Shown in pieces: positions 25,895 through 34,536 of a stretch of 64,000 nucleotides of DNA. The first letter of the stretch is position 1. Every line of letters starts with the position of its first letter. The position numbers were made by a program, and so were the translations under genes. Source of the DNA: Denitromonas halophila. GTDB lineage: Bacteria > Pseudomonadota > Gammaproteobacteria > Burkholderiales > Rhodocyclaceae. The stretch lies in the NCBI RefSeq assembly GCF_007625155.1, contig NZ_VMNK01000003.1:124001-188000 (forward strand), written 5' to 3'. Under the pieces are notes generated by a model that saw only the letters and a program-made list of their open reading frames with translations, did no database searches and was not told the origin of the DNA.

Positions 25895-26341
25895 TCACCC
25901 CGGTTTCATCACCGCCCGCAGTTTCTCCGCATACTCCGCCAGCACTGCCGCCGGCGGATCCTTGCGTGGCCAGGACAGCGCGATGCCGTCGTCGCCATGG
26001 CGCGGCACGACATGCATGTGGCAGTGGAAGACGGTCTGGTCGCCTTCCTTGCCGTTGGCCTGCAGCAGGGTCAGGCCGGGCGGGTCGAAGGCCTCGCGCA
26101 CGGCGAAGGCGACGCGCTGGGCGGTCTGCATGAGGGCGCCGGCCTCATCAAAGGTGAGGTCGAACAGCGTGGCGGCGTGGCGCTTGCTGGCCACCAGCAC
26201 ATGGCCGGGATTGACCTGGCCGATGTCCATGAAGGCGATGGTCAGCGCGTCTTCATAGACACGCTCGGCAGGGATCTCGCCCGCCACCAGGCGGCAGAAG
26301 ATGCACTGTCCGGGGGGCGAGGTATCGACAAACATCGGCAT
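25895..26341 (-). CDS. HIT-family nucleotide hydrolase
   Basis: A 148-residue protein: CIFCRLVAGEIPAERVYEDA near the N-terminus (with the zinc-type Cys pair), MDIGQVNPGHVLVASKRHAA, and the histidine triad FHCHMHVVPRHG near residue 110. HIT proteins hydrolyse nucleotide phosphoramidates or dinucleoside polyphosphates. AAGGAG precedes the ATG at 26341, so longer in-frame starts are not used. It is divergent from selO. Confidence 0.9.
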   Translation of the reverse strand: MPMFVDTSPPGQCIFCRLVAGEIPAERVYEDALTIAFMDIGQVNPGHVLVASKRHAATLFDLTFDEAGALMQTAQRVAFAVREAFDPPGLTLLQANGKEGDQTVFHCHMHVVPRHGDDGIALSWPRKDPPAAVLAEYAEKLRAVMKPG

Positions 26342-26486
26342 GGCGGCTCCTTGTGCGGTTCGGTGCGCGCTTGCAGTGGCGCACGGGTGGACCATGCTAC
26401 CAGCGCGCACGGCAACGCATCCGCTGTCACACTGTCTACCGATGCCGGCACAGACCGGCCGCCCGAGAACCCGACAGAGTGAGCCC

Positions 26487-27995
26487 ATGAACGCCCCCCA
26501 TCCGGATGCGCCCGCACGCGCGCACCGCCTCGACGCCCTGCCCTTCGACAACAGCTTCGCGCGCCTGCCCGGGGCCTTCTACACCCGCCTCGCCCCCTGG
26601 GGCCTGCCCGAGGCCCGCCTGGTGGCGGTGAGCGATGCAGCCGCCGCGCTGATCGGCCTGCACCCGGAGGAGACCGCCACGCCAGCCTTCGTCGCCGCCA
26701 TGGCCGGCAACACGCCGCTGCCCGGCAGCGACACGCTGGCGGCGGTGTATTCGGGCCATCAGTTCGGCGCCTGGGCCGGCCAGCTCGGTGACGGGCGCGC
26801 CCACCTGCTCGGCGAGGTGCGCACGCCGCACGGCCCGTGGGAGCTGCAACTCAAGGGCGCCGGGCGCACGCCCTATTCGCGCATGGGCGACGGCCGCGCG
26901 GTGCTGCGCTCGTCGATCCGCGAATTTCTCTGCTCCGAGGCCATGGCCGCGCTCGGCATCCCCACCACGCGCGCGCTGAGTCTGGTCGCCTCCGACCTGC
27001 CGGTGCCGCGCGAGACCATGGAAACCGCCGCGGTGGTGACGCGCATGGCGCCGAGCTTCGTGCGCTTCGGCTCCTTCGAGCACTGGACCGCCAACAAGCG
27101 CACCGACGAACTGCAGCAGCTGGCCGACTACGTCATCGACCGCTTCTACCCCGCCGCCCGCGACGCCGCCAACCCGGCCGTGGCGATGCTCGCCGAGGTC
27201 AGCCGCCGCACCGCCACGCTGATGGCGCAGTGGCAGGCGGTGGGCTTCATGCACGGGGTGATGAACACCGACAACATGTCCATCCTCGGCCTCACGCTCG
27301 ATTACGGCCCCTTCGCCTTCATGGATGGCTTCGACGCCGACCACATCTGCAACCACACCGACCGCGGCGGCCGCTACCGCTACAGCGCACAGCCGCACAT
27401 CGCGCACTGGAACCTGCACGCCCTCGGCCACGCGCTGATGCCGCTGATCGGCGACGCCGACGCACTGGACACGGCCATCGACACCCCCTTTGTGGAGACC
27501 TACAACCGCGAGTTCCTCGCCCGACAGGGGGCCAAACTGGGACTGACCGACACGCGCGACGACGACGAAGTACTCATCGGCCGGCTCTTAGGCCTGCTCC
27601 ACGCCCATCACACCGACTACACCTTGTTCTTCCGCGCCCTCGGTGAGTTGCCAGCCGTCGCCGGCACGCCCGCGCAAGACGCGCCCGTGCGCGACCTCAT
27701 CGCTGACCGTGCCGCCTGCGATGCGTGGCTCGCAAGCTGGCGTGCCCGGCTGGCGCAAACGCCACGACCCGACGCCGAACGTCGCGCTGCCATGCACGCA
27801 GTCAATCCCAAATATGTGTTGCGCAACTGGGTGGCCGAGACCGCGATCCGCGCCGCGCAGGCCGGTGATTTCGCCCCCCTGCACCGCATTCACGCCTGCC
27901 TGCAGCGCCCCTTCGACGAACAGCCCGAAAACATAGAATTCGCCGCCCCGCCGCCAGACTGGGCGCAGTCGCTGTCGGTGAGTTGTTCGAGCTGA
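26487..27995 (+). CDS. selO: SelO (YdiU) protein AMPylase
   Basis: A 502-residue pseudokinase that transfers AMP to protein hydroxyls and helps in the redox stress response. Visible features: FDNSFARLPGAFYTRLAP, VYSGHQFGAWAGQLGDGRAH, LQLKGAGRTPYSRMGDGRAV, the active-site MNTDNMSILG and TLDYGPFAFMDGFD, and NPKYVLRNW. It ends in CSS; in many animals this cysteine is selenocysteine. The start MNAPHPDAPA lies eleven bases after GAGTGAG. Length fits the family (480-530). Confidence 0.95.
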   Translation: MNAPHPDAPARAHRLDALPFDNSFARLPGAFYTRLAPWGLPEARLVAVSDAAAALIGLHPEETATPAFVAAMAGNTPLPGSDTLAAVYSGHQFGAWAGQLGDGRAHLLGEVRTPHGPWELQLKGAGRTPYSRMGDGRAVLRSSIREFLCSEAMAALGIPTTRALSLVASDLPVPRETMETAAVVTRMAPSFVRFGSFEHWTANKRTDELQQLADYVIDRFYPAARDAANPAVAMLAEVSRRTATLMAQWQAVGFMHGVMNTDNMSILGLTLDYGPFAFMDGFDADHICNHTDRGGRYRYSAQPHIAHWNLHALGHALMPLIGDADALDTAIDTPFVETYNREFLARQGAKLGLTDTRDDDEVLIGRLLGLLHAHHTDYTLFFRALGELPAVAGTPAQDAPVRDLIADRAACDAWLASWRARLAQTPRPDAERRAAMHAVNPKYVLRNWVAETAIRAAQAGDFAPLHRIHACLQRPFDEQPENIEFAAPPPDWAQSLSVSCSS

Positions 27996-28024
27996 GCGGC
28001 AAGGCAGCTCGCCGCGGGGCGTTG

Positions 28025-28056
28025 TTCGGCGGATGCGCGGCGCTTATCCGCCCTAC
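28025..28056. repeat. Single REP-like palindrome (type A)
   Basis: TTCGGCGGATGCGCGGCGC and TTATCCGCCCTAC, between selO and the convergent small membrane-protein gene. It may serve as a shared 3'-end structure. Confidence 0.65.
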
Positions 28057-28098
28057 GGGGCCGGGGAGTTCGCGACAGGTTTCAACCCGCCTTACCCC

Positions 28099-28476
28099 TC
28101 ACCGTCGACACGCCATCCGCGTGCCCGGCAGCAGCATCAGCACCAGAAAACTCACCAGCAACCCGAGCACCAGCAGCGTGCCCTCGCCCGGCAGGCGCGA
28201 CAGCGAATAGTGCTGCGACACCCATAGCCCCATGCGCACGAGCTGAAACCCCGCCGCGGCGACGCCCAGCCACCAGGCCCAGGCGAAGCGCTTCCACACG
28301 CCAAAGATGATCAGCACGATGACGGCCGTGGTCAGCCACAGCATCGGGGTGCCGAAGCTCACCCGCAGGGTCAGCGCGTCGCCCGAGACGGCGGCGCGAA
28401 ACAGCGAGGTGCCGGGCACGGCGAGGAGATAGACCAACGCAATGGCGATGGCCAGAAAGAAGCGGGCGTTGAGCAT
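28099..28476 (-). CDS. Small four-helix membrane protein of unknown function
   Basis: A 125-residue protein starting MLNARFFLAIAIALVYLLAV. Four hydrophobic segments are seen at about 5-22, 45-62 (LWLTTAVIVLIIFGVW), 66-84 (AWWLGVAAAGFQLVRMGL) and 98-116 (LLVLGLLVSFLVLMLLPG). I do not recognise a family. It is a lone gene opposite in direction to the MFS gene beyond, and its promoter region abuts that gene's. Confidence 0.6.
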   Translation of the reverse strand: MLNARFFLAIAIALVYLLAVPGTSLFRAAVSGDALTLRVSFGTPMLWLTTAVIVLIIFGVWKRFAWAWWLGVAAAGFQLVRMGLWVSQHYSLSRLPGEGTLLVLGLLVSFLVLMLLPGTRMACRR

Positions 28477-28650
28477 GATCGATAGGCCGCAGGATTCAGA
28501 GGGAGGCAAGCATAGCCGAGTCGCGCCGGGGCGGCGAGACAGCGCCGCCGCACACATGAAATGCGCTGGCGGCGCGCACAGCATTCTTCGCCAGTCGGGC
28601 GCGGCGCTGGCGCTAGGGTGTCATCACCCCAACCTCCTCTGGAGAATAAA

Positions 28651-29874
28651 ATGACAACCCCATCCTGGCGCTCGCCCGCGCTGGTCATCGTCTGTGGCGG
28701 GCTGATCCTCAGCCTGGCGCTGGGCATGCGCCACAGCTTCGGGCTGTTTCTGCAGCCGATGAGTTTCGACTATGGCTGGGGGCGCGAAACCTTTGCCTTT
28801 GCCATTGCCCTGCAGAACCTGCTGTGGGGCATCGCCCAGCCCTTTACCGGCATGATCGCCGACCGCTTCGGCGCCGGCCGCGTGGTGGTCTTCGGCACGC
28901 TGGCCTATGTGGCCGGGCTGGTGCTGATGCCGCTGTCCGACAGCGGCGTCACGCTCAGCCTGTCGGCCGGCCTGCTGGTCGGCCTGGGGCTTAGCGGCAC
29001 CGGTTTCAGCATCATTTACGGGGCCATCGGCCGCACGGTGCCGCCGCACCGACGCACCGCCGCGCTGGGCACGGCCGGCGCGCTCGGCTCGCTCGGCCAG
29101 TTCGCCATGCTGCCTTTCGCGCAGCACCTGATCAGCAGTGCCGGCTGGGCCGACGCGCTGTGGGTGCTGGCCGCCACCGTGGCCGTCGCGCTGCTGCTGG
29201 CGGTGGCCATGGCCGAGCCGCGCGCCGCCGCCACCCCCTCGGCCACACCGCCGCAGGGCCTGTGGAGCGCGCTGGCCGAGGCCTTTTCTCACCGCGGCTT
29301 CTGGCTTCTCGGGCTGGGCTTTCTGGCCTGCGGCTTCCAGCTGGCCTTCATCGGCAACCACCTGCCGGCCTTCCTGACAGACCAGGGGCTGAACGCCAAT
29401 GTCGGCATGCGCGCGCTGGCGCTGGTCGGTCTGTTCAACGTGCTCGGCACCTGGGCCTGGGGCCAGATGGGGGTGCACTGGCGGGCCAAGAATCTGCTCA
29501 GCATTCTCTACCTGCTGCGCGCCGGGCTGACCGCCGCCTACATGGTCCTGCCAGTCACCGCCACCACCACCTATGTGTTCGCTGCCGGCATGGGCTTTCT
29601 GTGGCTGGGCACGGCGCCGCTGACCAGCGCCGTGCTGTCGCAGATCTTCGGCGTGCGCTATATCTCTACGCTGTTCGGCTTCGTCTTCTTCAGCCACCAG
29701 GTGGGCAGCTTCCTCGGCGTGTGGCTGGGCGGCCTGGTGTTCGACGCCACCGGCAGCTACGACGTGGTGTGGACGCTGTCGGTCGGCCTTGGCGTGCTGG
29801 CCGCGCTGCTGCACTACCCGATCGACGACCGCACGCCGGCCGCCACCCCAGTGCCGGCGGGTCGCGCCGCGTGA
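28651..29874 (+). CDS. MFS transporter
   Basis: A 407-residue, 12-helix major facilitator protein. The start MTTPSWRSPALVIVCGG is preceded by GGAG. Motif A is seen as GMIADRFGAGRVVVFG between helices 2 and 3, and the N-terminus ALGMRHSFGLFLQPMSFDYG resembles the oxalate/formate-antiporter-like and related acid transporter group. The second half begins about residue 215. The substrate cannot be told. Two LysR genes follow, so import of an organic acid under regulation is a reasonable guess. Confidence 0.85.
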   Translation: MTTPSWRSPALVIVCGGLILSLALGMRHSFGLFLQPMSFDYGWGRETFAFAIALQNLLWGIAQPFTGMIADRFGAGRVVVFGTLAYVAGLVLMPLSDSGVTLSLSAGLLVGLGLSGTGFSIIYGAIGRTVPPHRRTAALGTAGALGSLGQFAMLPFAQHLISSAGWADALWVLAATVAVALLLAVAMAEPRAAATPSATPPQGLWSALAEAFSHRGFWLLGLGFLACGFQLAFIGNHLPAFLTDQGLNANVGMRALALVGLFNVLGTWAWGQMGVHWRAKNLLSILYLLRAGLTAAYMVLPVTATTTYVFAAGMGFLWLGTAPLTSAVLSQIFGVRYISTLFGFVFFSHQVGSFLGVWLGGLVFDATGSYDVVWTLSVGLGVLAALLHYPIDDRTPAATPVPAGRAA

Positions 29875-29993
29875 AACACCCCGGCCTCTGGCTGGCCCTG
29901 GCGATGACGGCGGTGGCACTGCTCGCCGCCCGCGCCTGGACCTCGCCCGATCTGCTGCTGGCGCTGCAGTCGCTGGGGGCGCTGTGCCGTTAG
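29871..29993 (+). CDS. 40-residue single-pass membrane peptide coupled to the MFS gene
   Basis: A GTG start overlaps the MFS stop codon (GTGA). The product begins MKHPGLWLALAMTAVALLAA and is one hydrophobic helix with a short tail ending ALCR. The overlap is the typical arrangement for translational coupling and argues that the frame is used. It may be an accessory peptide of the transporter; no family is known to me. The stop overlaps by four bases with the 3' end of the convergent LysR gene. Confidence 0.45.
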   Translation: MKHPGLWLALAMTAVALLAARAWTSPDLLLALQSLGALCR

Positions 29994-30871
29994 GCCACGG
30001 CCAGCGCCACCAGCGCAGCGGCGGCGCGGCGCGCCAGCTCCTTGCGCTGGCCGCGCTCGGTGAGCGTGATGGCGTAGTGGCCGGCATCGATCTGCGCTGG
30101 GTGGAGCGGACGCAGCTGACCGCTGGCAACATAGGGCGCCACGCTCAAGGTGCTGAGCAAGGCGGGGCCGCCGCCGGCCAGGCAGGCTTCGAGCGCGCTG
30201 AGCGGGTCGTCCAGCATCACGCCGTAATGCAGCGGCGCGCTGTGGCCGAAGGCGGTGACACACCAATCGGACCACTCGACCACGGTTTGCCGCAGCAGCG
30301 TCTGCTGCTGGAGCTCGCCGAGGCTCACCGGACTGGACAGCGGTGAACGGGCGTCGACATACGCACCAATGCGGGCGCCGAACAGGCGGGTGAGGCCGGA
30401 CGCGAGCGGATCGGCGACCAGCTCGATGAGAATGTCGGTGCGCGGGTCGGCCGGGGCATTGGGCAATCGCGTGGCGCTCAGTTCCACCTGCAGCCGGGGC
30501 AGATCCAGGGCCTGGCGCAGGGCCGCCAGCTGGGCGGTCAGCCAGGTGGCGCCGAGCACCGGCGTGACATCGATGTGCAGCGTCTGCTGGGCATTGTGGC
30601 GCAGGGCGTGGGTGGCACGGCGAAACTCCGCCACCAGCGCGCTCAGTTCATGCTGGCAGGCGGCGGCCGCAGCGGTTGGCGCCACGCCACGCCCGCGCCG
30701 CGCCAGCAGGGCGATGCCCAGGGTGCGCTCGAGCTGGCGGATGCGATGGCTGATCGCCGAGGGCGTCACCGACAGCTCGTCGGCCGCCCGCGCCAGCGAG
30801 CCCAGGCGCAGGCTGGCCTCGAGTGCCAGCAGTTCCCGCAAGGGCAGATCACGCAATAATGAACGACTCAT
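29990..30871 (-). CDS. LysR-family transcriptional regulator (GcvA-like), head-to-head with a second LysR gene
   Basis: A 293-residue protein with HTH LLALEASLRLGSLARAADEL, SVTPSAISHRIRQLERTLGI and LLARRGRGVAPT. The effector domain includes TRLFGARIGAYVDARSPLSS and ends at LVALAVA. The start is decided by AAGGAGG in the 18-base spacer between the two LysR start codons. It is convergent with and overlaps the MFS-coupled small gene, so it may regulate the transporter. Confidence 0.85.
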   Translation of the reverse strand: MSRSLLRDLPLRELLALEASLRLGSLARAADELSVTPSAISHRIRQLERTLGIALLARRGRGVAPTAAAAACQHELSALVAEFRRATHALRHNAQQTLHIDVTPVLGATWLTAQLAALRQALDLPRLQVELSATRLPNAPADPRTDILIELVADPLASGLTRLFGARIGAYVDARSPLSSPVSLGELQQQTLLRQTVVEWSDWCVTAFGHSAPLHYGVMLDDPLSALEACLAGGGPALLSTLSVAPYVASGQLRPLHPAQIDAGHYAITLTERGQRKELARRAAAALVALAVA

Positions 30872-30889
30872 CGACTGGAGCCTCCTTGA

Positions 30890-31825
30890 ATGTCGACACC
30901 GCCCGCCCCCTTGCCACCGTTGCATGCGCTGGCCGCCTTCGAAGCGCTGGTGCGCCACGGCTCCGTGGCGCGGGCGCTGAGCGAGCTGGGGGTCAGCCGC
31001 GCCGCGCTGACCGGCTCGCTGGCGCTGCTCGAAGCGCGCACCGGCATGCAGTTGTTGATCCGCCACAGCCCGACCGTCGAGCTGACCGACGAGGGCCTGG
31101 CCTACTACCATGCGGCGGCGGCCTTTGCGCGCGGCGCGGCCGACTGGCTGCACGGGCTGGGCAGCGGCTTTGCCACCGAGGTGCGCATCGCCGCCAGCCC
31201 GGGCGTGGCGCGGCTGTGGCTGGCACCGAAGCTCGATGCCCTGCGCGCGGCCTGCCCCGGCGTGGCGCTGACCCTGTCGGCGAGCGAGTCCTTGTCCGAC
31301 CTCGATCGCAGCGAGTGTGACATTGCCATTCGCTACTGTCATCCGGCAGACCATGAAGACAGCCGCATCCTGTGGCAAGAAACGCTCGGCGTGCTCGCCC
31401 CGGCCAGCCGCGCACTGGCGCTTGGGCTGCGTGCCCTGCCTGAACTGCTGGCCAGCGAGCCGCTGATCGAGCATGCCTTCCTGCCGTGGACGCGGCTGGC
31501 GCGGCAGCTCGGGCTTGCCGAACTGCCGCGCCAGCCGGTGCTGGTCTGTCATGATCTGTACGCCGCACTGCTGGCCTGCGCGCGCGGCGACGGACTGGCC
31601 CTGATGCCAGTGCAGCTGACGCAGGACTTCTGCGCCCGCCACGGCCTCAAAACCGTGCACCCGCTGCGCCTGCCCGACAAGAGCTATGTGCTGCTGGTGT
31701 CAGCGCGCGGGCAGGCCCGGCCGGTGGTGCAGGCCTGTGCCGACGCGCTCGCCGCGCTGGCGCAGCCCGTTGCCGAGTCGGACACAGGCCTCCCCCAGAG
31801 CGCGCAGGATCTGCCGCCCGACTGA
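30890..31825 (+). CDS. LysR-family transcriptional regulator (GcvA-like)
   Basis: A 311-residue protein: PLHALAAFEALVRHGSVARA, LSELGVSRAALTGSLALLEA, then an effector domain with VRIAASPGVARLWLAPKLDA, CDIAIRYCHPADHED and LVCHDLYAALLACARGDGLA. It is divergent from the previous LysR gene with only 18 bases between the ATGs. Its 3' end (126 bases) overlaps the convergent DUF2917 gene, which is unusually long for two genuine genes. Confidence 0.85.
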   Translation: MSTPPAPLPPLHALAAFEALVRHGSVARALSELGVSRAALTGSLALLEARTGMQLLIRHSPTVELTDEGLAYYHAAAAFARGAADWLHGLGSGFATEVRIAASPGVARLWLAPKLDALRAACPGVALTLSASESLSDLDRSECDIAIRYCHPADHEDSRILWQETLGVLAPASRALALGLRALPELLASEPLIEHAFLPWTRLARQLGLAELPRQPVLVCHDLYAALLACARGDGLALMPVQLTQDFCARHGLKTVHPLRLPDKSYVLLVSARGQARPVVQACADALAALAQPVAESDTGLPQSAQDLPPD

Positions 31826-32059
31826 ATCATCGGCCACGCCAAGCACCAGCCAGGCCTCGCCCCGCCCGGAGACCACCACCGGCCCGGCGCCGCCGGCCGT
31901 GTGGACATCGCCCGCACGCAGCAGCACATCCCGGCCGGGGCGATACTCGGTCAGCCAGACGCTGCCCGCCCGGCATTCCACCATCGTCCCCGGCGGCAAG
32001 CGCAGCACCGCGCCGGGGTTCAGCTCGACCGTCCATTGCACATCATCTCTGGCAAGCAT
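31700..32059 (-). CDS. DUF2917 family protein
   Basis: A 119-residue protein. The DUF2917 core is VQWTVELNPGAVLRLPPGTM, VECRAGSVWLTEYRPGRDVL, and GGAGPVVVSGRGEAWLVLGV. It is a small cupin-like beta protein common in betaproteobacteria with no known activity. GGAGG nine bases before the ATG at 32059 sets the start. The last third overlaps the coding end of the LysR gene on the other strand. Confidence 0.8.
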   Translation of the reverse strand: MLARDDVQWTVELNPGAVLRLPPGTMVECRAGSVWLTEYRPGRDVLLRAGDVHTAGGAGPVVVSGRGEAWLVLGVADDSVGRQILRALGEACVRLGNGLRQRGERVGTGLHHRPGLPAR

Positions 32060-32304
32060 TGTCTTGTCCTCCACGAGATCCCATCGTCCCGGTGCCGGAA
32101 AAAGGCCGCCCCCGTGGGGGCGGGTCCGGGCCGTTGCTGACGCACCCGAAGGCGAAACGCCAAGGGAGGGATGGGACAAGGCCAGACTAAACATGCCCGT
32201 CGGCCGAGCATTGAATTCTGCTGGGCGCGCACGCAGCAGTTCTCACTTGAGGCGGCGCCACCGACGGCACCATGCCTGTCACCGACACTGACGGAGCAGG
32301 CCCC

Positions 32305-32916
32305 ATGACATCTGCACAAGCGCAGCTGCCGCGCATCGAATTCTGGTTCGACCCGGCCAGCACCTATTCGTATATCGCGGCGGCCGACGTGGCCCGGCTG
32401 GAGGCTGAGGGGCGCGCCCACGTCGACTACCGCCCCTTCCTGCTCGGGCCGATCTTCGCCCGCCAGGGCTGGGCCGACTCGCCGTTCAATCTCTACCCCG
32501 CCAAGGGCGACTACATGTGGCGCGATCTGGCCCGCCTGTGCGCCGAGCGCCAGCTGCCGCTGCAACGGCCGAGCCGCTTCCCGCGCCACAGCGTGCTGTC
32601 GGCCGGCGTGGCCCTGGTCGGGCTGGATGCCGGCTGGGGCAAGCGCTTCGTGATGGCAATGTATCGGGCCAACTTCGGCGAGGACGTCGACATCGCCACG
32701 ACCGACGGCCTGGCCCGCGTCTTGCGCGATCTGGACCTCGACCCCGCCCCCATCCTGGCCGACGCCAGCGCGCCGCCGATCCGCGCACGCTTGCGCGCTG
32801 CCACCGGCGAGGCCGTCGCGCGCGGGGTGTTCGGCGCGCCCAGCTTTTTCGCCGGCGACACCCTGTTCTGGGGCACCGACCGCCTCGACACCGCACTGCG
32901 CCACGCGCAGGCCTGA
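32305..32916 (+). CDS. 2-hydroxychromene-2-carboxylate isomerase-like (DsbA/kappa GST fold) protein
   Basis: A 203-residue protein: IEFWFDPASTYSYIAAADVA at the N-terminus (the catalytic Ser region of HCCA isomerases), VDYRPFLLGPIFARQGW, SRFPRHSVLSAG, and GVFGAPSFFAGDTLFWGTD. HCCA isomerases work with glutathione in naphthalene-type catabolism; many homologues isomerise other substrates. GGAGCAGG precedes the ATG. It leads a three-gene set with a CmcJ-like protein and an SDR. Confidence 0.85.
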   Translation: MTSAQAQLPRIEFWFDPASTYSYIAAADVARLEAEGRAHVDYRPFLLGPIFARQGWADSPFNLYPAKGDYMWRDLARLCAERQLPLQRPSRFPRHSVLSAGVALVGLDAGWGKRFVMAMYRANFGEDVDIATTDGLARVLRDLDLDPAPILADASAPPIRARLRAATGEAVARGVFGAPSFFAGDTLFWGTDRLDTALRHAQA

Positions 32917-32931
32917 TCCGGAGGACACGCC

Positions 32932-33741
32932 ATGACCGACCACGCCCATTTCAGCTATCTGCACGCAATGGCCGACAAACCCTATGCCTATCTGTACCCG
33001 CCGCCAGCCGGCGTGGCACGCGAGAACGGCCGCTATGTCGAGCAACGCTGCCCGGTGGCCGATCTGCGCCGCGCCGGCGCCACCTCGCTCGACGTCGAAG
33101 GCTTCCGCCTGATCGAGCACCACAGCCAGATGGCAGACTTCCTCGACACCCGCGAGCTCACCGACACCTACTACCGCGAATGCGCCCTGCTGGCGCGCGC
33201 CCTGACCGGTGCCCGGCTGGCCATGGTCTTCGACCATCTGGTGCGCGAGCGCGAGCCCGACCGGCCGGCGCTGGGCTTCGGCCGCGAGGGCGCGGCGCCG
33301 GCCGCCGTCGGCCGGGTGCACAACGACTACACCGACGCCTCCGGCCGGCGCCGGCTGGAACGCCAGTGCCGCGGCATGGACGCCGGCGAATTCGCCGGCC
33401 GCTTCGCCATCGTCAACCTATGGCGGCCACTGGTGGATGAGGTGCGCGACACCCCGCTGGCGGTGTGCGATGCGCGCAGCGTGCGCGCCACCGAACGCGT
33501 CGCCGCCGACATCCACTACCCGCAGCGCAGCGGCGAGATCTACCTGCACACCTATTCACCCGCCCACCGCTGGTACTACGCCCCGCGCATGGGCCGCCAC
33601 GAGGTACTGGCCTTCAAGTCCTATGACTCGGCCACCGACGTGGCGCGCTTCACCCCGCACGCCGCCTTCGACGAGCCGGACATCCCCGCAGGCACGCCGC
33701 CGCGGCGCAGCATCGAGGTGCGCGTGCTGCTCATTTACTAG
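32932..33741 (+). CDS. CmcJ/NvfI-like oxidoreductase family protein
   Basis: A 269-residue protein matching the CmcJ/AsaB/NvfI pattern: AVGRVHNDYTDASGRRRLER (with the His-Asn-Asp metal-type motif), FAIVNLWRPLVDEVRDTPLA, IYLHTYSPAHRWYYAPRMGR and FKSYDSATDVARFTPHAAFD, with RRSIEVR at the end. Members are 2-oxoglutarate/iron-like oxygenases in secondary metabolism or are functionally unknown. GGAGG precedes the start. It lies between an isomerase and an SDR gene, with 15 and 31 bases between, so the three likely act in one small pathway on an aromatic or hydroxy compound. Confidence 0.8.
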   Translation: MTDHAHFSYLHAMADKPYAYLYPPPAGVARENGRYVEQRCPVADLRRAGATSLDVEGFRLIEHHSQMADFLDTRELTDTYYRECALLARALTGARLAMVFDHLVREREPDRPALGFGREGAAPAAVGRVHNDYTDASGRRRLERQCRGMDAGEFAGRFAIVNLWRPLVDEVRDTPLAVCDARSVRATERVAADIHYPQRSGEIYLHTYSPAHRWYYAPRMGRHEVLAFKSYDSATDVARFTPHAAFDEPDIPAGTPPRRSIEVRVLLIY

Positions 33742-33772
33742 GCTGACACTATCGCACGACGGGAGACGCCCC

Positions 33773-34525
33773 ATGGCACACGACAAGATACTACTGGTCA
33801 CCGGCGGCAGCCGCGGCATTGGCGCCGCGGTGGTCGAACGGGCCGCCATCGACGGCTACCGCATCTGCATCAACTACCAACGCAACCGCGCAGCCGCCGA
33901 AGCGGTGCAGGCGCGCGTCGCGGCATGCGGCGGCGAGGCCATGATCCACGCCGCCGACGTGGCCGACGAGGCCGCGGTGGTGGCAATGTTCGCCGCCATC
34001 GACCAGCGCTTCGGCCCGCTCACCCACCTGGTCAACAACGCCGCCGTGCTGGAGACGCAGATGCGTGTGGCCGACATGGACGCGGCGCGCTTGCAGCGGG
34101 TGCTCGCCTGCAATGTGATAGGCAGCTTCCTGTGCTGCCGCGAGGCGATCCGCCGCATGTCCATCCGCCACGGCGGTGCCGGCGGCGTGATCGTCAATGT
34201 ATCCTCAGCGGCGGCGCGGCTGGGTTCGGCCGGCGAGTATGTCGACTACGCCGCCTCGAAAGGCGCCATCGACACGCTGACCACCGGGCTGGCCAAGGAG
34301 GTGGGGCCGGAGGGCATCCGCGTCAATGCGGTGCGCCCGGCCTTCATCGAGACCGCAATGCACGCCAGCGGCGGTGAGCCGGGTCGGGTTGCGCGCATCG
34401 CGCCGCAACTACCGATGGGCCGTGGTGGGCAGCCGGCGGAAGTGGCCGCGACCATCGTCTGGCTGCTCTCCGAGGCGGCGTCGTATGTCTGCGGCGCGCA
34501 TGTCGACATGGCCGGCGGGCTGTGA
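33773..34525 (+). CDS. Short-chain dehydrogenase/reductase
   Basis: A 250-residue NAD(P)-binding Rossmann protein: LLVTGGSRGIGAAVVERA (cofactor loop), HLVNNAAVLETQM (NNAxV), VNVSSAAARLGSAGEYVDYA with the catalytic Ser, then YAASKGAID with Tyr and Lys, and VRPAFIETAMH. All catalytic residues are present. It is the last gene of the isomerase/CmcJ-like/SDR set; the substrate is unknown. The start is chosen from GGGAG upstream. Confidence 0.9.
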   Translation: MAHDKILLVTGGSRGIGAAVVERAAIDGYRICINYQRNRAAAEAVQARVAACGGEAMIHAADVADEAAVVAMFAAIDQRFGPLTHLVNNAAVLETQMRVADMDAARLQRVLACNVIGSFLCCREAIRRMSIRHGGAGGVIVNVSSAAARLGSAGEYVDYAASKGAIDTLTTGLAKEVGPEGIRVNAVRPAFIETAMHASGGEPGRVARIAPQLPMGRGGQPAEVAATIVWLLSEAASYVCGAHVDMAGGL

Positions 34526-34536
34526 TCGCGCGCGCC

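Noticed and set aside
26301-26486. Longer N-terminus for SelO
   Set aside because: The extra residues overlap the HIT gene's start on the other strand and do not match the family; the ATG at 26487 begins the conserved region.
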